A stretch of DNA of 64,000 nt from Micromonospora lutea (GTDB lineage Bacteria; Actinomycetota; Actinomycetes; Mycobacteriales; Micromonosporaceae), in NCBI RefSeq assembly GCF_016863535.1, contig NZ_BOPB01000002.1, positions 310,001 through 374,000 of the forward strand, written 5' to 3'. Under the pieces are notes generated by a model. The model did not search any database. It was not told the DNA's origin and saw nothing but the letters and a program-made list of their open reading frames with translations. Below, piece by piece: positions 18,525 to 27,232 of the stretch. Numbering within the stretch: position 1 is the stretch's first letter; every line of letters starts with the position of its first letter. Position numbers and translations under genes: made by a program.

Positions 18525-18576
18525 GACGGGGGTGACGAAGTGCGGCCCGTGCTGAAGTGCGGCCTAGGATCGGCCC

Positions 18577-19110
18577 GTGGCCCGATCCCTTGATCGCATC
18601 GCCCTCATCTCCGATGTCCACGGCAACCTGATCGCGCTGGAGGCCGTGCTGGCCGACATCGACACGCGCGGCATCGAGCGGATCTTCAACCTCGGTGACT
18701 ATGTCGGCAAGGGGCCGCGCGGCCGGGAGGTGATCGAGGTCTGCCAGGCGCGCTGCGAGGTCAACATCCTCGGCAACTGGGACGACTTCCTCCCCGACCC
18801 GGATCGGACCTACGACAGCGAGGCGATTGCCTGGTGGCTGACGCAGTTGGCCGACGGTCAGGGGGAGTGGCTGCGTGGCCTGCCGTTCTGCCACGACTTC
18901 TCGCTGAGCGGCCGGCGGGTGCGGCTCTTCCACGCGTCGGCGACCAGCGTGCACCGGCGGGTGCGGTTCGATCACGACGAGGTTGAGCTGGCCGTGGCGG
19001 CCCGGCTGGGCATGCCCGAGCTGGAGGGGTACGCCTCCGAGTTGCGGCACGGCATCTACCGAGGTGAGATGCACGCGCCCGGCGGGCCGAAGTACCACCG
19101 GCGGCCGTAG
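18577..19110 (+). CDS. Metallophosphoesterase-family protein with apparent internal deletion
   Basis: The N-terminal part carries calcineurin-like motifs: ISDVHGN (Asp/His metal ligands), NLGDYV and ILGNWDDF. The protein is only 177 residues against about 250 for relatives. It passes directly from FHASATSVHRRVRFDHDE to an alpha-helical tail (LGMPELEGYASELR, YRGEMHAPGGPKYH) that normally ends the family. The GxxH metal-binding segment usually found between them is absent. This looks like an in-frame loss of about 70 codons, so catalysis is probably impaired. GTG 18577 has AGGA 7 bases upstream. The family comparison is from memory. Confidence 0.65.
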   Translation: MARSLDRIALISDVHGNLIALEAVLADIDTRGIERIFNLGDYVGKGPRGREVIEVCQARCEVNILGNWDDFLPDPDRTYDSEAIAWWLTQLADGQGEWLRGLPFCHDFSLSGRRVRLFHASATSVHRRVRFDHDEVELAVAARLGMPELEGYASELRHGIYRGEMHAPGGPKYHRRP

Positions 19111-19121
19111 TCGTCGAGCAT

Positions 19122-19712
19122 TCACGGCGAGAGAGTGGCCTCCAGCATCTCGATGAGGCGTTCGGCTGCCGCCGCCGTGTCGTAGTCGGGGTCATGGAGC
19201 TGCTCGGCGACGATCGCGTCGATGCCGCCACCGACGATGATCGCCGTCGTGCGCGCGTCGATGTCAGCACTGCCGCCACGCGCGACCCGGGCGGCGCTGA
19301 CGAGCTCGGCCAGAGGGCGCCAACGGGCGGCCGGATCGTGGTCGCCGTCGTCGTGCACCATCGCCTCGATGATCATGCGAGTGTGCCGGGGATGCTCCCG
19401 CAGATGCCCCACCATCGACCTGACGTAGGCGGCGGGCCGGTGCGCGACGTCGGCGGCCTCGACCGCACCGGCGACGTCGCCGACGAGGGCGGTGAGCGCG
19501 TGCTGGTGTGCTGCTCGTACGACTGCGGCCTTGGTGGGGAAGTGGTAGAGCACGGCGGCCTTCGTGATCCCGGCGCGCTCGGCGATGGCGGCCAGTGAGG
19601 CGCCGCCGTAGCCCCGGTCGGCGACCAGCTCGATGGTGACCTCGATCAGTTGGGCGCGACGGGCACGTTCGATCAAGGTCAGTTCGGCGGTGCCCTCTCG
19701 TTTCCTTGTCAC
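19122..19712 (-). CDS. TetR-family transcriptional regulator
   Basis: A 196-residue repressor with a clear N-terminal helix-turn-helix (GYGGASLAAIAERAGITKAAVLYHFPTK) and an all-helical ligand domain. The GTG start at 19712 lacks a good ribosome-binding site and may be leaderless. It is divergent from an alpha/beta hydrolase with 53 bases between starts. That gap holds two ACCGNNCGGT half-palindromes 20 bp apart, the expected autoregulatory operators. It probably represses both itself and the hydrolase until a small substrate-like molecule is bound. Confidence 0.88.
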   Translation of the reverse strand: MTRKREGTAELTLIERARRAQLIEVTIELVADRGYGGASLAAIAERAGITKAAVLYHFPTKAAVVRAAHQHALTALVGDVAGAVEAADVAHRPAAYVRSMVGHLREHPRHTRMIIEAMVHDDGDHDPAARWRPLAELVSAARVARGGSADIDARTTAIIVGGGIDAIVAEQLHDPDYDTAAAAERLIEMLEATLSP

Positions 19713-19724
19713 ACCCAGGATTCT

Positions 19725-19754
19725 ACCGTACGGTCGAAAAATCTACCGCTCGGT
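19725..19754. promoter_or_regulatory. Tandem TetR-type operators
   Basis: ACCGTACGGT (perfect) and ACCGCTCGGT (near-perfect), each preceded by CT, lie with centres 20 bp apart, two helical turns. They are in the short gap between the divergent TetR and hydrolase starts. Spacing fits two repressor dimers on one DNA face. Confidence 0.65.
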
Positions 19755-19765
19755 TAGGAGGTGTG

Positions 19766-20791
19766 ATGGGTACCTGGTTGAAGAGCGTCCTCGCCCGACT
19801 TCGCCCCAGGTCACGACGCATGCGCGTGCTCCTGGTGCTGCTCGGGCTCAGCGCGCTGGTGGTGGTCTTCGTCATGCGTACGCCCGCGCCGGTCGGCCAC
19901 TGGGACAGCGCCGAGGGTCAGGACCGGTTCCTGCGGTCCTACACGGAGGCCTTCGCCGCCCTGCCCGCCCCGGCGGACACCATCGACGTACGCACCGACT
20001 TCGGCATCGTGCGCGTCTACCGTTTCGCCAGCACCGGAGCCGGCACCGGAGACGAGGCCGCAGGCGGCAGGACGGTGCCGCTGGTGCTGCTGCCCGGGCG
20101 GGCCTCGGCCACACCGGTCTGGGCCGACAACGTGCCCCTGCTGTCGACAATCAGCGACGTCTACACCATCGACCTGCTCGGCGAGCCGGGCATGAGCGTG
20201 CAGGACCGCCCGATCGAGAGCGACGAGGAGCAGGCGGAGTGGTTGCACCAGACCCTTCGGGCGCTCCCGTCGGACGAGTTCCACCTGGTCGGTCTCTCGA
20301 TCGGCGGCTGGACCGCGGTCAACCTCGCCCTGCACCGGCCGGACCACATCGCGTCGATGACGGTCATCGACCCGGTGTACGTCTTCGCCGACATGCCGCT
20401 CGGCACCATCGTGCGCTCCATCCCCGCCGCGCTGCCCTGGCTGCCGAAGTCGTGGCGGGACAGCTTCAACTCCTACACCGCCGGCGGCGCCCCGGTCGAG
20501 GACGAGCCGGTCGCCGAGATGATCGAAGCCGGCATGCAGCACTACCAGCTCCGGCTGCCGCAACCCACGCGGATCAGTGAGGAGCGGCTCAGTCGACTGG
20601 ATCTGCCGGTCCTGGCGATCATCGCCGAGGAGTCGGTGATGCACGACGCGCGGTCGGCGGCCGAGACCGCGCGACGCAGCCTGCAGCGTGGCACCGTCCG
20701 GCTCTACCCGGGCGCTTCCCACGCCGTCAACGGTGAGCAGCCCGAACAGCTCGCCGCCGACATCGCCGATTTCATCGCCTCGCACCCATGA
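19766..20791 (+). CDS. Membrane-anchored alpha/beta hydrolase
   Basis: A basic N-terminus and one transmembrane helix (about 24-42) anchor an alpha/beta-hydrolase domain. The nucleophile elbow is LVGLSIGGW (GLSIG), the acid lies near VLAIIAEES, and the catalytic His is in PGASHAVNGEQ. AGGAGG lies 5 bases before ATG 19766. It is clearly paralogous to the minus-strand hydrolase at 24.8-25.7 kb (same order of motifs, HRPDxxAS shared), and both face a TetR gene. Ester or lactone hydrolysis is likely; the substrate is unknown. Confidence 0.85.
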   Translation: MGTWLKSVLARLRPRSRRMRVLLVLLGLSALVVVFVMRTPAPVGHWDSAEGQDRFLRSYTEAFAALPAPADTIDVRTDFGIVRVYRFASTGAGTGDEAAGGRTVPLVLLPGRASATPVWADNVPLLSTISDVYTIDLLGEPGMSVQDRPIESDEEQAEWLHQTLRALPSDEFHLVGLSIGGWTAVNLALHRPDHIASMTVIDPVYVFADMPLGTIVRSIPAALPWLPKSWRDSFNSYTAGGAPVEDEPVAEMIEAGMQHYQLRLPQPTRISEERLSRLDLPVLAIIAEESVMHDARSAAETARRSLQRGTVRLYPGASHAVNGEQPEQLAADIADFIASHP

Positions 20792-21105
20792 CCGCTTGAT
20801 CGGACCCCTGGGCGGCTGCCATTTATCCGTGGAAGTTTCATCTTTGTCCGGCGGTTAGGGTGCGCCTGCCTTCGTCATTCATGCGGTGTCGATAGTCCAC
20901 TCTGTACCGGATGGCGGAGTGCGCCCACCGGGTGTGGAGAGTTTCTGTGCGGAAGCGGGTGGCGTAGCGGGCATCGGCCGGAGTAAGGTCTGCGTCTGCC
21001 GCAGAGCGGCCTCCGGTTCAAACGCAGCCTGTTGTCCGCTCGCGAGATTCGTCTTTGTGTGAACCACTCCACGATTCACCCCTTTCGGCTTGTGCAGGAG
21101 TTTCC
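20792..21105. other. Intergenic region upstream of the M48 protease
   Basis: About 310 bases without a credible gene on either strand. It should hold the promoter of the M48/EACC1 pair. I find no clear palindrome or RNA element, only a CAGGAG ribosome-binding site at its end. Confidence 0.4.
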
Positions 21106-23352
21106 GTGCAGCAAGACGCGGTGCAGCCATCCAACGATGAGCAGAATCAGATAGCCGACAATTCTTCGCCGCCCCGGCCACAACCGGTCGTACCAGAGGA
21201 CGATCTCGCCCGACCACATTCGAGTCCCGGGCGGCTGGCCAACCGTCCGCCCGGCTATCCGAACGCGGTCGTCTGGCTGCGGGTCGGCATCCTGCGCGAC
21301 TGGCGTGGTGTGCTGGGTGCCTTCATCGCCGCCTGGTTCTACGTGCCGATGGCACTGTTCACTGCGGTGGTGTTCGCGGTGGTCGCGGCTCTCGTCCTGT
21401 CGTTCGCCGGCGGTGCGGTGCTCGTCGACCAGGTTCCCGACCCGATCCGCGACGCCCCGGTTCTCGGGCGACTGATTAGTTCCTTCCTCGAACAGTCCGG
21501 TGGGGCGATCGGCGCAATCGTCGGCGCTGCGCTCGCGTTCCTCATCGGTTTGCTGATGCTGCCTGCCCTCCGGTTCGCTGGCGTGGACAGTGGCGTTTCC
21601 GTGCTGACCCAACTGGCGGGGATAGCGGCGGCGGCCATTGTGGTGGGCGTGCTCTACACCCTGTATCGGGTACTGCTGGAGGATCGACTGCTCCGGGTGT
21701 CGGGTGCGCGGGATCTCAGCCGCCGGGAGAAAGAACTGATCATCCCGATTCTGCACGAGTGCGCGGAGCGGCTCGATCTGCCGGGAGTGCCGAGACTGCT
21801 GATCGAGGACGACGTGGTCAGCACGAATGCGCGGACGTACGCCCGGCACATTGTCGTCACCACCGCGCTGCTCACCGATCCACGCGACGAGATCGCCGCG
21901 CTGTTGAGCCACGAGTTGGTGCACTGGCGTACCGGCGACGAAATCACCTCGGCCTTCGTCCGGGGTGTCGGCCTGCCGCTCGTGCTGGTACACGCCGTAC
22001 CGACCTGGCTGATGCGCAGGTTTCCGCACCCGGCGACGAACCTGTTCGTCTTCCTGTTCTTCTGGCCGGTCCTGCTGACCATGAAGTACCTGGTCCAGCC
22101 GTTGCACCGGGCGGACGTCCGGGCTGCGGAATACCGGGCGGACCTTGGCGCGGTGGTCACCGGGCACACCGAGGGCCTGCGAGCCGTCCTCGAGCGTCGA
22201 AAGTCGTTCGAGAGTGGACGCAGTGGCTGGGACGAAGCCGTCTGCGCCGAGCATCCGCCGAACGAGCTGCGCCTGGAACGGCTGGAATCGGTCCGGGCCG
22301 GTGACGACGTCGTCGCACCGGAGACCGCGCTGCGTCGGGTGATCGACACCCGGGAACTCTTCGGCGGCGACGACCCGGTCGACCTGCGTCGCCCTGCGGT
22401 CATCGGTGGCGTCGCACTGCTTTCCTTCTGCCTGCTCTCCAGCCTGCTCGCCGTCGTGCAGTGGGGATTCTTCCGGCCGGAGACCGCTGTCGAGGGGTAC
22501 TTCTCCGCCCTGGCCGACCGCGACGTGGACGACCTTGCCGGATGGCTGAGCCCGGGGGCCGGCGCGGCCGTACGCGGCGACAACCTCCTCGCCGAGTCGA
22601 TCAGGTCGGCCGACTACCAGCCGCCCACCGACATCGACATCCGTTCGATTGAACGGGAGGACGACGACGCGACCGCCACGGTCTCGTTCGTGCTGGCCGG
22701 TAGCCGGATGGAGGCGGAGGTGATGCTCCGTCGTGACGAGGAGTCGACACTCGGCGTCTTCAAAGGATGGCACGTCGTCGGTGGTGTCTCGACCCTCTCG
22801 GTCGTCGCCGGCCAGCAGGGGCTGATGATCAATGGGGCGTCGGTGCCGGAGAGCCCGCAGGAGCAGACGGTGCTCTCGGTGCCCGGTGCTCATCTCGTGA
22901 CCGCTGCCGTCAACCCGCTCAGCGAGGTGGCACCGCAGCACATCACCCTGTTGCCCGGGGCTGGGAGCGACACGCCGATCCAGGCGGTCCCGCAGCTGCG
23001 GCACACCGCCCGGGCAAGCATCGACGCGCAGGTGAAGACGTACCTGGACGAGTGCGCGCGGCAGACCGTGGCCGCACCGTCGGGTTGTCCCTTCCGGCTG
23101 TCCGGGTACCAGGAAGCCAAAGACCTCAAGTGGACGATCAACAAGTATCCCGTCACGCAGATCGACCTGGTCGGACCGGGGGTTGCCGAGGTCTCGACGC
23201 CGTACGACGGGCTGGGCGAGGTGCGGCTGACCGGTACCTACCAGTCCTTCTTCGGCAAGGAGAAGTTCATCGAGAGTTACGTCGTCGACGTCACCGGTGT
23301 CGTCACCGTCACCGGCGACGAGCTTTCCTTCGCACCCGGCGTCGACGAGTGA
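21106..23352 (+). CDS. M48-family membrane metalloprotease with C-terminal extension
   Basis: Predicted membrane zinc protease of 748 residues. After a Pro-rich cytosolic N-terminus there are three or four transmembrane helices (about 65-200). The zinc motif is HELVH (LLSHELVHWRTGDE), followed by further membrane helices and a downstream ADVRAAEYRAD carrying the third ligand Glu. This matches the M48/HtpX layout. An extra-cytosolic extension after another membrane helix (about 450-748) is unlike HtpX. GTG 21106 is chosen for CAGGAG 5 bases upstream. It is followed within 13 bases by an EACC1-like gene, suggesting that the protease is an effector or regulator in a conflict-type pair. Confidence 0.85.
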   Translation: MQQDAVQPSNDEQNQIADNSSPPRPQPVVPEDDLARPHSSPGRLANRPPGYPNAVVWLRVGILRDWRGVLGAFIAAWFYVPMALFTAVVFAVVAALVLSFAGGAVLVDQVPDPIRDAPVLGRLISSFLEQSGGAIGAIVGAALAFLIGLLMLPALRFAGVDSGVSVLTQLAGIAAAAIVVGVLYTLYRVLLEDRLLRVSGARDLSRREKELIIPILHECAERLDLPGVPRLLIEDDVVSTNARTYARHIVVTTALLTDPRDEIAALLSHELVHWRTGDEITSAFVRGVGLPLVLVHAVPTWLMRRFPHPATNLFVFLFFWPVLLTMKYLVQPLHRADVRAAEYRADLGAVVTGHTEGLRAVLERRKSFESGRSGWDEAVCAEHPPNELRLERLESVRAGDDVVAPETALRRVIDTRELFGGDDPVDLRRPAVIGGVALLSFCLLSSLLAVVQWGFFRPETAVEGYFSALADRDVDDLAGWLSPGAGAAVRGDNLLAESIRSADYQPPTDIDIRSIEREDDDATATVSFVLAGSRMEAEVMLRRDEESTLGVFKGWHVVGGVSTLSVVAGQQGLMINGASVPESPQEQTVLSVPGAHLVTAAVNPLSEVAPQHITLLPGAGSDTPIQAVPQLRHTARASIDAQVKTYLDECARQTVAAPSGCPFRLSGYQEAKDLKWTINKYPVTQIDLVGPGVAEVSTPYDGLGEVRLTGTYQSFFGKEKFIESYVVDVTGVVTVTGDELSFAPGVDE

Positions 23353-23365
23353 ACAGGAGCATCGG

Positions 23366-23782
23366 GTGACCGACACGTTTCCGGTGGCGAGACAGCCCGT
23401 ACGGCTACAGATGATCACCGACCGGCGGCAGCCCGCCTCGGTCTCGCTGGTCGACTGGATCCACCGTCGCCCGGAGTTCCGCGCCGGCGTGCGGGACCTG
23501 GGCGGACGCACCGGCGGCCGGACCGGCTTCAGCGAAGCTGTGATCATCGCGGTGGTGGCGCAAAGCCTGCTGCCCGGCCTCTTCGCCCTGCTCCAGACCT
23601 GGCTCAGCCAGCAACCAAGCGGTGCCAGCATCCGCATGCGCGTCGGTGAGTCGGAGGTGGAGATTCAGGTGACCGGGCGAACCGACCCCAGGCAGCTGCT
23701 GGATCAGGTCACCCGAACCATTCAGGAGAACCGTGGCCCGGAACCGCCGCACCCGGACGGGACGACATCGGGCGGCTCCTGA
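23366..23782 (+). CDS. EACC1-like effector-associated protein
   Basis: A 138-residue protein resembling effector-associated constant component 1. It has a short helix with VSLVDWIHRRPEFRAGVRDL, a hydrophobic helix (GFSEAVIIAVVAQSLLPGLF), then a basic turn and strands (SIRMRVGESEVEIQV) and a final helix (LLDQVTRTIQ). EACC1 domains are described as linkers next to caspases, trypsin-like proteases and other effectors in actinobacterial conflict systems. GTG 23366 has AGGAGC 7 bases upstream. It lies 13 bases after the M48 protease, so the pair is cotranscribed. Assignment is by pattern. Confidence 0.6.
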   Translation: MTDTFPVARQPVRLQMITDRRQPASVSLVDWIHRRPEFRAGVRDLGGRTGGRTGFSEAVIIAVVAQSLLPGLFALLQTWLSQQPSGASIRMRVGESEVEIQVTGRTDPRQLLDQVTRTIQENRGPEPPHPDGTTSGGS

Positions 23783-23802
23783 CCGGATGATCGGCGGGGC
23801 AG

Positions 23803-24660
23803 TCAGAAGAGGGTGGCGGGCTCGACCGGGATCGGCTCAGGCAGCGGCGCCAGTCCGGGTACGCGGGCGCGTACCTCGTCGTGGAAGCGACGGGCCAACC
23901 TCGGCGCGTCGGCGTTGTCCGGGGTGTGGATGAAGACGGTCGGTGACCGGCCCTCGCGTAGCCAGTTCGCGGTGACGTCCAGCCATGGCTGCCAGCCTTC
24001 GACGGTGCGGGCGGGGTCGTCACGACCGAGGTAACGGATGATCGGCCGGTCGGTGAGCGCGTCGGTACGCAACGGCATCCTCGGCTTCTTCGTCCAGGCG
24101 TCCCGCTCCGCGTCGCTGGTCGGGGGCTCGGTGAAGAAGGCGGTGGTGTCGAACGGAATCCATTCGGCGTCGGTCTCGGCGAGCGCCGTCTCCAGCAGCC
24201 GGGTGGCGCGGGCGTCGGTGAAGAAGGCCGGGTCGCGGACCTCCACGGCGGGTCGGTGAGCGGCGGGTAGGCGGCGCAGGAAACGAGCGAGCGTGGGTAC
24301 GTCGTCCGGGCCGAACGAGCCGGGCAACTGGACCCAGAGGGCGTACGCCCGCGAGTCGAGTGGCTCGATCGCGTCGAGGAAGGCGCGCATCGGCTCATCG
24401 ACGCCGGTGAGGCGGCGTTCGTGGGTGACCACCTTCGGCAGCTTGACGACGAAACGGAAATCCGGATCGGTCTGCTCCGCCCAGGAGGCGACCGTCTCGC
24501 GGGCCGGCGTGGCGTAGAAGGTGGTGTTGCCCTCGACCGCGTCGCACCAGCCGGCGTAGTGCCGTAGCCGTTCCTGCGCCGGCAGGGGGTGGGGGAACAG
24601 CCTTCCCTGCCACGACCGGTGGGTCCACATCGCACACCCGACGTGCAGCCGCATGACCAT
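23803..24660 (-). CDS. DUF72 (YecE-like) protein
   Basis: A TIM-barrel protein of unknown activity. Motifs of the DUF72 family are clear: LHVGCAMWTHRSWQGRLFP near the start, EGNTTFYATP, FRFVVKLPKVVTH, LWVQLPGSF and VEVRDPAFF. ATG at 24660 follows GGGAGGGG by 5 bases; the longer upstream frame is Arg/Pro-rich filler with no site. It converges on the EACC1-like gene and probably has nothing to do with it. The length, about 285 residues, is normal. Confidence 0.87.
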   Translation of the reverse strand: MVMRLHVGCAMWTHRSWQGRLFPHPLPAQERLRHYAGWCDAVEGNTTFYATPARETVASWAEQTDPDFRFVVKLPKVVTHERRLTGVDEPMRAFLDAIEPLDSRAYALWVQLPGSFGPDDVPTLARFLRRLPAAHRPAVEVRDPAFFTDARATRLLETALAETDAEWIPFDTTAFFTEPPTSDAERDAWTKKPRMPLRTDALTDRPIIRYLGRDDPARTVEGWQPWLDVTANWLREGRSPTVFIHTPDNADAPRLARRFHDEVRARVPGLAPLPEPIPVEPATLF

Positions 24661-24802
24661 GCCGGCCCCTCCCGCCTCGGTACACCACACTCGGTCCCGC
24701 TGAGCAGCGGCAGCCGGACGTACCGTATCCGGAGCCAGGATGCCGGACGGCGGGCGGGCGTCGGGACGAGCCCGGTGCGGGTCGCCCGACGCCGCCGTGC
24801 CG

Positions 24803-25729
24803 TCACTGGCCGGGCTGGTCGCGTCCGACGGCGTCGTCCGACGTGCGGCCGGCGATGAAGTCGAGGACGCGCCTGTTGACCAGCTCGGGACGCTCCAGCG
24901 AGAGACCGTGACCAGCACCGCGCACGATCTCCGTCCGTACCGAGGGAATCAGCGCCTGGGCCCGGGCCACCGCCTGCCGCGGTCGCAGCAGGGAACTGCG
25001 CTCGGCCACCAGGAGCAGCACCGGTACCGGGATCGCCCGCAGCTCGTCGTCGTCGAACCGGCGGGCCGCGGGACGCCGGGTCCGCCAGTGCCGTGCGGCG
25101 ATCATGACGGGTGCCAGTTGCTCGGCAGACTCGATGAGCGCGTAATTGGCGAGCCGGTGGGCGAACCAGGCCCGGGTGCGGCGCGGCGCCAACGTGGCCA
25201 GGGCACCCGCGAGGACGTTGGCGTAGAACTTGACCGGGACCTTCTGGAGGCCGCCCGGGTCGAGCAGGGTCACCGACGCCAACCGGTCGGGTCGGTGCAC
25301 CGCCATGGCCAGTGCCAGAAAGCCGCCGTAGGACATCCCGACCAGGTGGATGCCGCTCAGGTCGAGGGCGGTGAGCGTCTCGTCGAGCCAGGCGGCGCTC
25401 TCGGTCGAGCCCACCACCGGACGTCGTTGCACGCTGCGTCCCGGGTCGTCGATGGTGTCCAGCGCATACACCGGGTGGTGCTCGCCGAGTGCGGCGACCT
25501 GGGGATACCAGTTCGAGGAGTTGCCCTGGGCGCCGTGCAGCAGCACCACCGGTGCGCCCTGCCCGGCACCGTGGCGGTGCACGTGCACGGTGCCGAAGCT
25601 CGTCTCGACGTCGACCTCCTGTCGGGCCTGCGGCCAGGACCGCATCGCCACGTCGTACGCCTGGAGGAATTTCTCTCTCGCCTGGTCGTTGACGAACCGT
25701 CCAACGCGAAGATCTCTGGTGGCTGTCAC
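24803..25729 (-). CDS. Alpha/beta hydrolase, paralogue of the 19.8 kb hydrolase
   Basis: Soluble alpha/beta-hydrolase of 308 residues. The elbow is HLVGMSYGGFLAL (GMSYG), the oxyanion region is LLHGAQGNSSNW, and the catalytic His is in GAGHGLSLERPE. Unlike its paralogue at 19.8-20.8 kb it has no N-terminal membrane helix. GTG 25729 has GGGGAGG 4 bases upstream. It is divergent from a TetR gene across a 77-base gap filled by a long inverted repeat, so it is almost certainly that regulator's target. Confidence 0.88.
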   Translation of the reverse strand: MTATRDLRVGRFVNDQAREKFLQAYDVAMRSWPQARQEVDVETSFGTVHVHRHGAGQGAPVVLLHGAQGNSSNWYPQVAALGEHHPVYALDTIDDPGRSVQRRPVVGSTESAAWLDETLTALDLSGIHLVGMSYGGFLALAMAVHRPDRLASVTLLDPGGLQKVPVKFYANVLAGALATLAPRRTRAWFAHRLANYALIESAEQLAPVMIAARHWRTRRPAARRFDDDELRAIPVPVLLLVAERSSLLRPRQAVARAQALIPSVRTEIVRGAGHGLSLERPELVNRRVLDFIAGRTSDDAVGRDQPGQ

Positions 25730-25746
25730 AGGGCCTCCCCACCGGT

Positions 25747-25785
25747 TTTGATAGTACGATCGTACAGTACAGTCGTACTATCAAA
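25747..25785. promoter_or_regulatory. TetR-type operator pair in the divergent promoter
   Basis: A perfect 13-bp inverted repeat (TTTGATAGTACGA / TCGTACTATCAAA) spaced by 13 bases. Each side contains a smaller palindrome (GTACGATCGTAC, perfect, and GTACAGTCGTAC, near-perfect). It is AT-richer than its surroundings and fills the promoter gap between the hydrolase and TetR genes. Confidence 0.75.
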
Positions 25786-25806
25786 GCGGGAAGGGTGATG
25801 TGGCGC

Positions 25807-26442
25807 ATGCCGAAGCTGGCCGACCACGAGGAACGGCGGGCCCGGATCGTCGCCGCGCTACTGCGCATCGCGGCGAGTCGAGGCCTGCACGCCGCGAGCA
25901 TGCGGACGGTCGCGGCCGAGGCGGGCGTCTCGGTCAGTACCGTGCAGTACTACTTCGGGACCAAGGAGCGGCTGCTCTTCGCGGGGCTGCAACACCAGGC
26001 CGAGGCGGTCGGTCGACGGATCGAGGCCGGGTTGGCAGCCAACCCTGGGGGCAGTGTCCGCGACAGCCTGTACGCCTGGCTGGTGCAGCTCATCCCCGTC
26101 AACGAGCAGCAGCGGGCCGGTTACACGGTCTTCGCCGCCTACCACGCGCTCGCCCTGACCGATCCGGCGTTGGCCGAGCAGTCCTACACCAGAGGTTCCG
26201 ACGAGCTGGAAGTGGTGCTCCGCGCACTGCTCGCCGACGCGCAGCAGGCCGGTGAGCTTTCCTCGGGCCGGGACGTCGGCGCGGAGGCGGGCAACCTGCT
26301 GGCATTGGCGACCGGCCTGGCCGACAGCGTGATGGCGGACATGCGTACGCCGGAGGCCGCGACCGCCCTGCTGAATTATCAGCTGGATCAGTTGTTCGTC
26401 GCCGCGTCCTCGACGTCACCCGCTGCCGCTCGACGTCCCTGA
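25807..26442 (+). CDS. TetR-family transcriptional regulator
   Basis: A 211-residue repressor with the N-terminal helix-turn-helix GLHAASMRTVAAEAGVSVST followed by VQYYFGTKE, the usual TetR recognition turn. The C-terminal helices form a TetR_C-type ligand pocket. ATG at 25807 is preferred because MPKLADHEERRARI is the customary family start. In-frame ATG 25798 is an alternative; the GGGAAGGG site at 25788-25795 is slightly far from one and too near the other. It is divergent from the alpha/beta hydrolase and likely controls both genes through the 25747-25785 repeat. Confidence 0.88.
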   Translation: MPKLADHEERRARIVAALLRIAASRGLHAASMRTVAAEAGVSVSTVQYYFGTKERLLFAGLQHQAEAVGRRIEAGLAANPGGSVRDSLYAWLVQLIPVNEQQRAGYTVFAAYHALALTDPALAEQSYTRGSDELEVVLRALLADAQQAGELSSGRDVGAEAGNLLALATGLADSVMADMRTPEAATALLNYQLDQLFVAASSTSPAAARRP

Positions 26443-26491
26443 TGGACGATGTCCGGCGAGGCTGAGCTGGCGTGCCGCCGCCACCGGAGGC

Positions 26492-27232
26492 TCAGCCGGC
26501 GTCGGTGCGGTCGACGGTGAGGGTGGCGACGCCGCCGGTGGCGTCGATGTCGTAGCGGTCCGTCGCGGATTTCCACTGCGGCGGGGTGAAGATGGTTCCA
26601 CCGGCCACCCCCGAGTGGGTGACGCCGTCGACGGTGACCGAACCGGCACCGCCACCGGCGCGTACCTGGACGGGAGCGTCGCCGGCCAGTCGGACGAGGA
26701 CCTGGTTCGCCCCGCCACCGAGCAGGGTCCGCTGCGTCCCCTCCGGTGCGGGCAGCGTCAGTTCGATCCGGTCCGCACCGGCGGTGAACTCGACGTCATC
26801 GAGGCGTGCGCCGCGTAGGTCGAGGTGCTGTTCCTTCGCGCCACCGCTGAGTCGCACGTGCCAGCGGAGCGACTCGGCCAGCACCACCTCCACCACCGCC
26901 GGGCCGTCCCGGCCCGTGTCGCGCAGGCTGGTCAGCAGGTTTCCGTCGGTGCGGGAGACCGCCGGGCGGACGCTCGCGTCGCGGGGCGTGGACACCCGGT
27001 ACGCGTCGTCGCCGAGGTCGGCGGTAACCACCCGGACCACGTCGGCGCCGTCGAGCAGGACGAAGGTGGCCTCCCGCAGATCGCCGGCGGCTCCGGTGAC
27101 GACGTGTCCGCGTCCGTCGTTGCGGACCGTCACCCACGTCCAGGTGGCGACCACCACGACGACCACGACCAGCAGGATCGCCCCGAGCAACCACCACAAC
27201 CGTCGCCCGCCGGCCGTCTGAGCGTCGTCCAC
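26492..27232 (-). CDS. Membrane-anchored beta-structured surface protein, function unknown
   Basis: Single transmembrane helix near the N-terminus (LWWLLGAILLVVVVVVVATW, about 12-31) with a large extracytoplasmic part rich in strands and Gly. Its repetitive hydrophobic/charged strand pattern resembles DUF4097-like beta-helical adhesin domains, but I cannot assign it firmly. GTG 27232 has GGAGG 4 bases upstream. It converges on the TetR gene and lies 134 bases downstream of the GH16 glucanase on the same strand. No catalytic motif is visible. Confidence 0.65.
   Translation of the reverse strand: MDDAQTAGGRRLWWLLGAILLVVVVVVVATWTWVTVRNDGRGHVVTGAAGDLREATFVLLDGADVVRVVTADLGDDAYRVSTPRDASVRPAVSRTDGNLLTSLRDTGRDGPAVVEVVLAESLRWHVRLSGGAKEQHLDLRGARLDDVEFTAGADRIELTLPAPEGTQRTLLGGGANQVLVRLAGDAPVQVRAGGGAGSVTVDGVTHSGVAGGTIFTPPQWKSATDRYDIDATGGVATLTVDRTDAG

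Noticed and set aside
18538..18564. AAGTGCGGCC direct repeat before the metallophosphoesterase
   Set aside because: Two 10-base copies in GC-rich DNA near a start codon; too short to call an operator, and not palindromic.
26460..26497. GGCTGAGC / GCTCAGCC as a terminator between the TetR and DUF4097-like genes
   Set aside because: Only an 8-bp stem with a loop over 20 bases and overlapping a stop codon; too weak to call.
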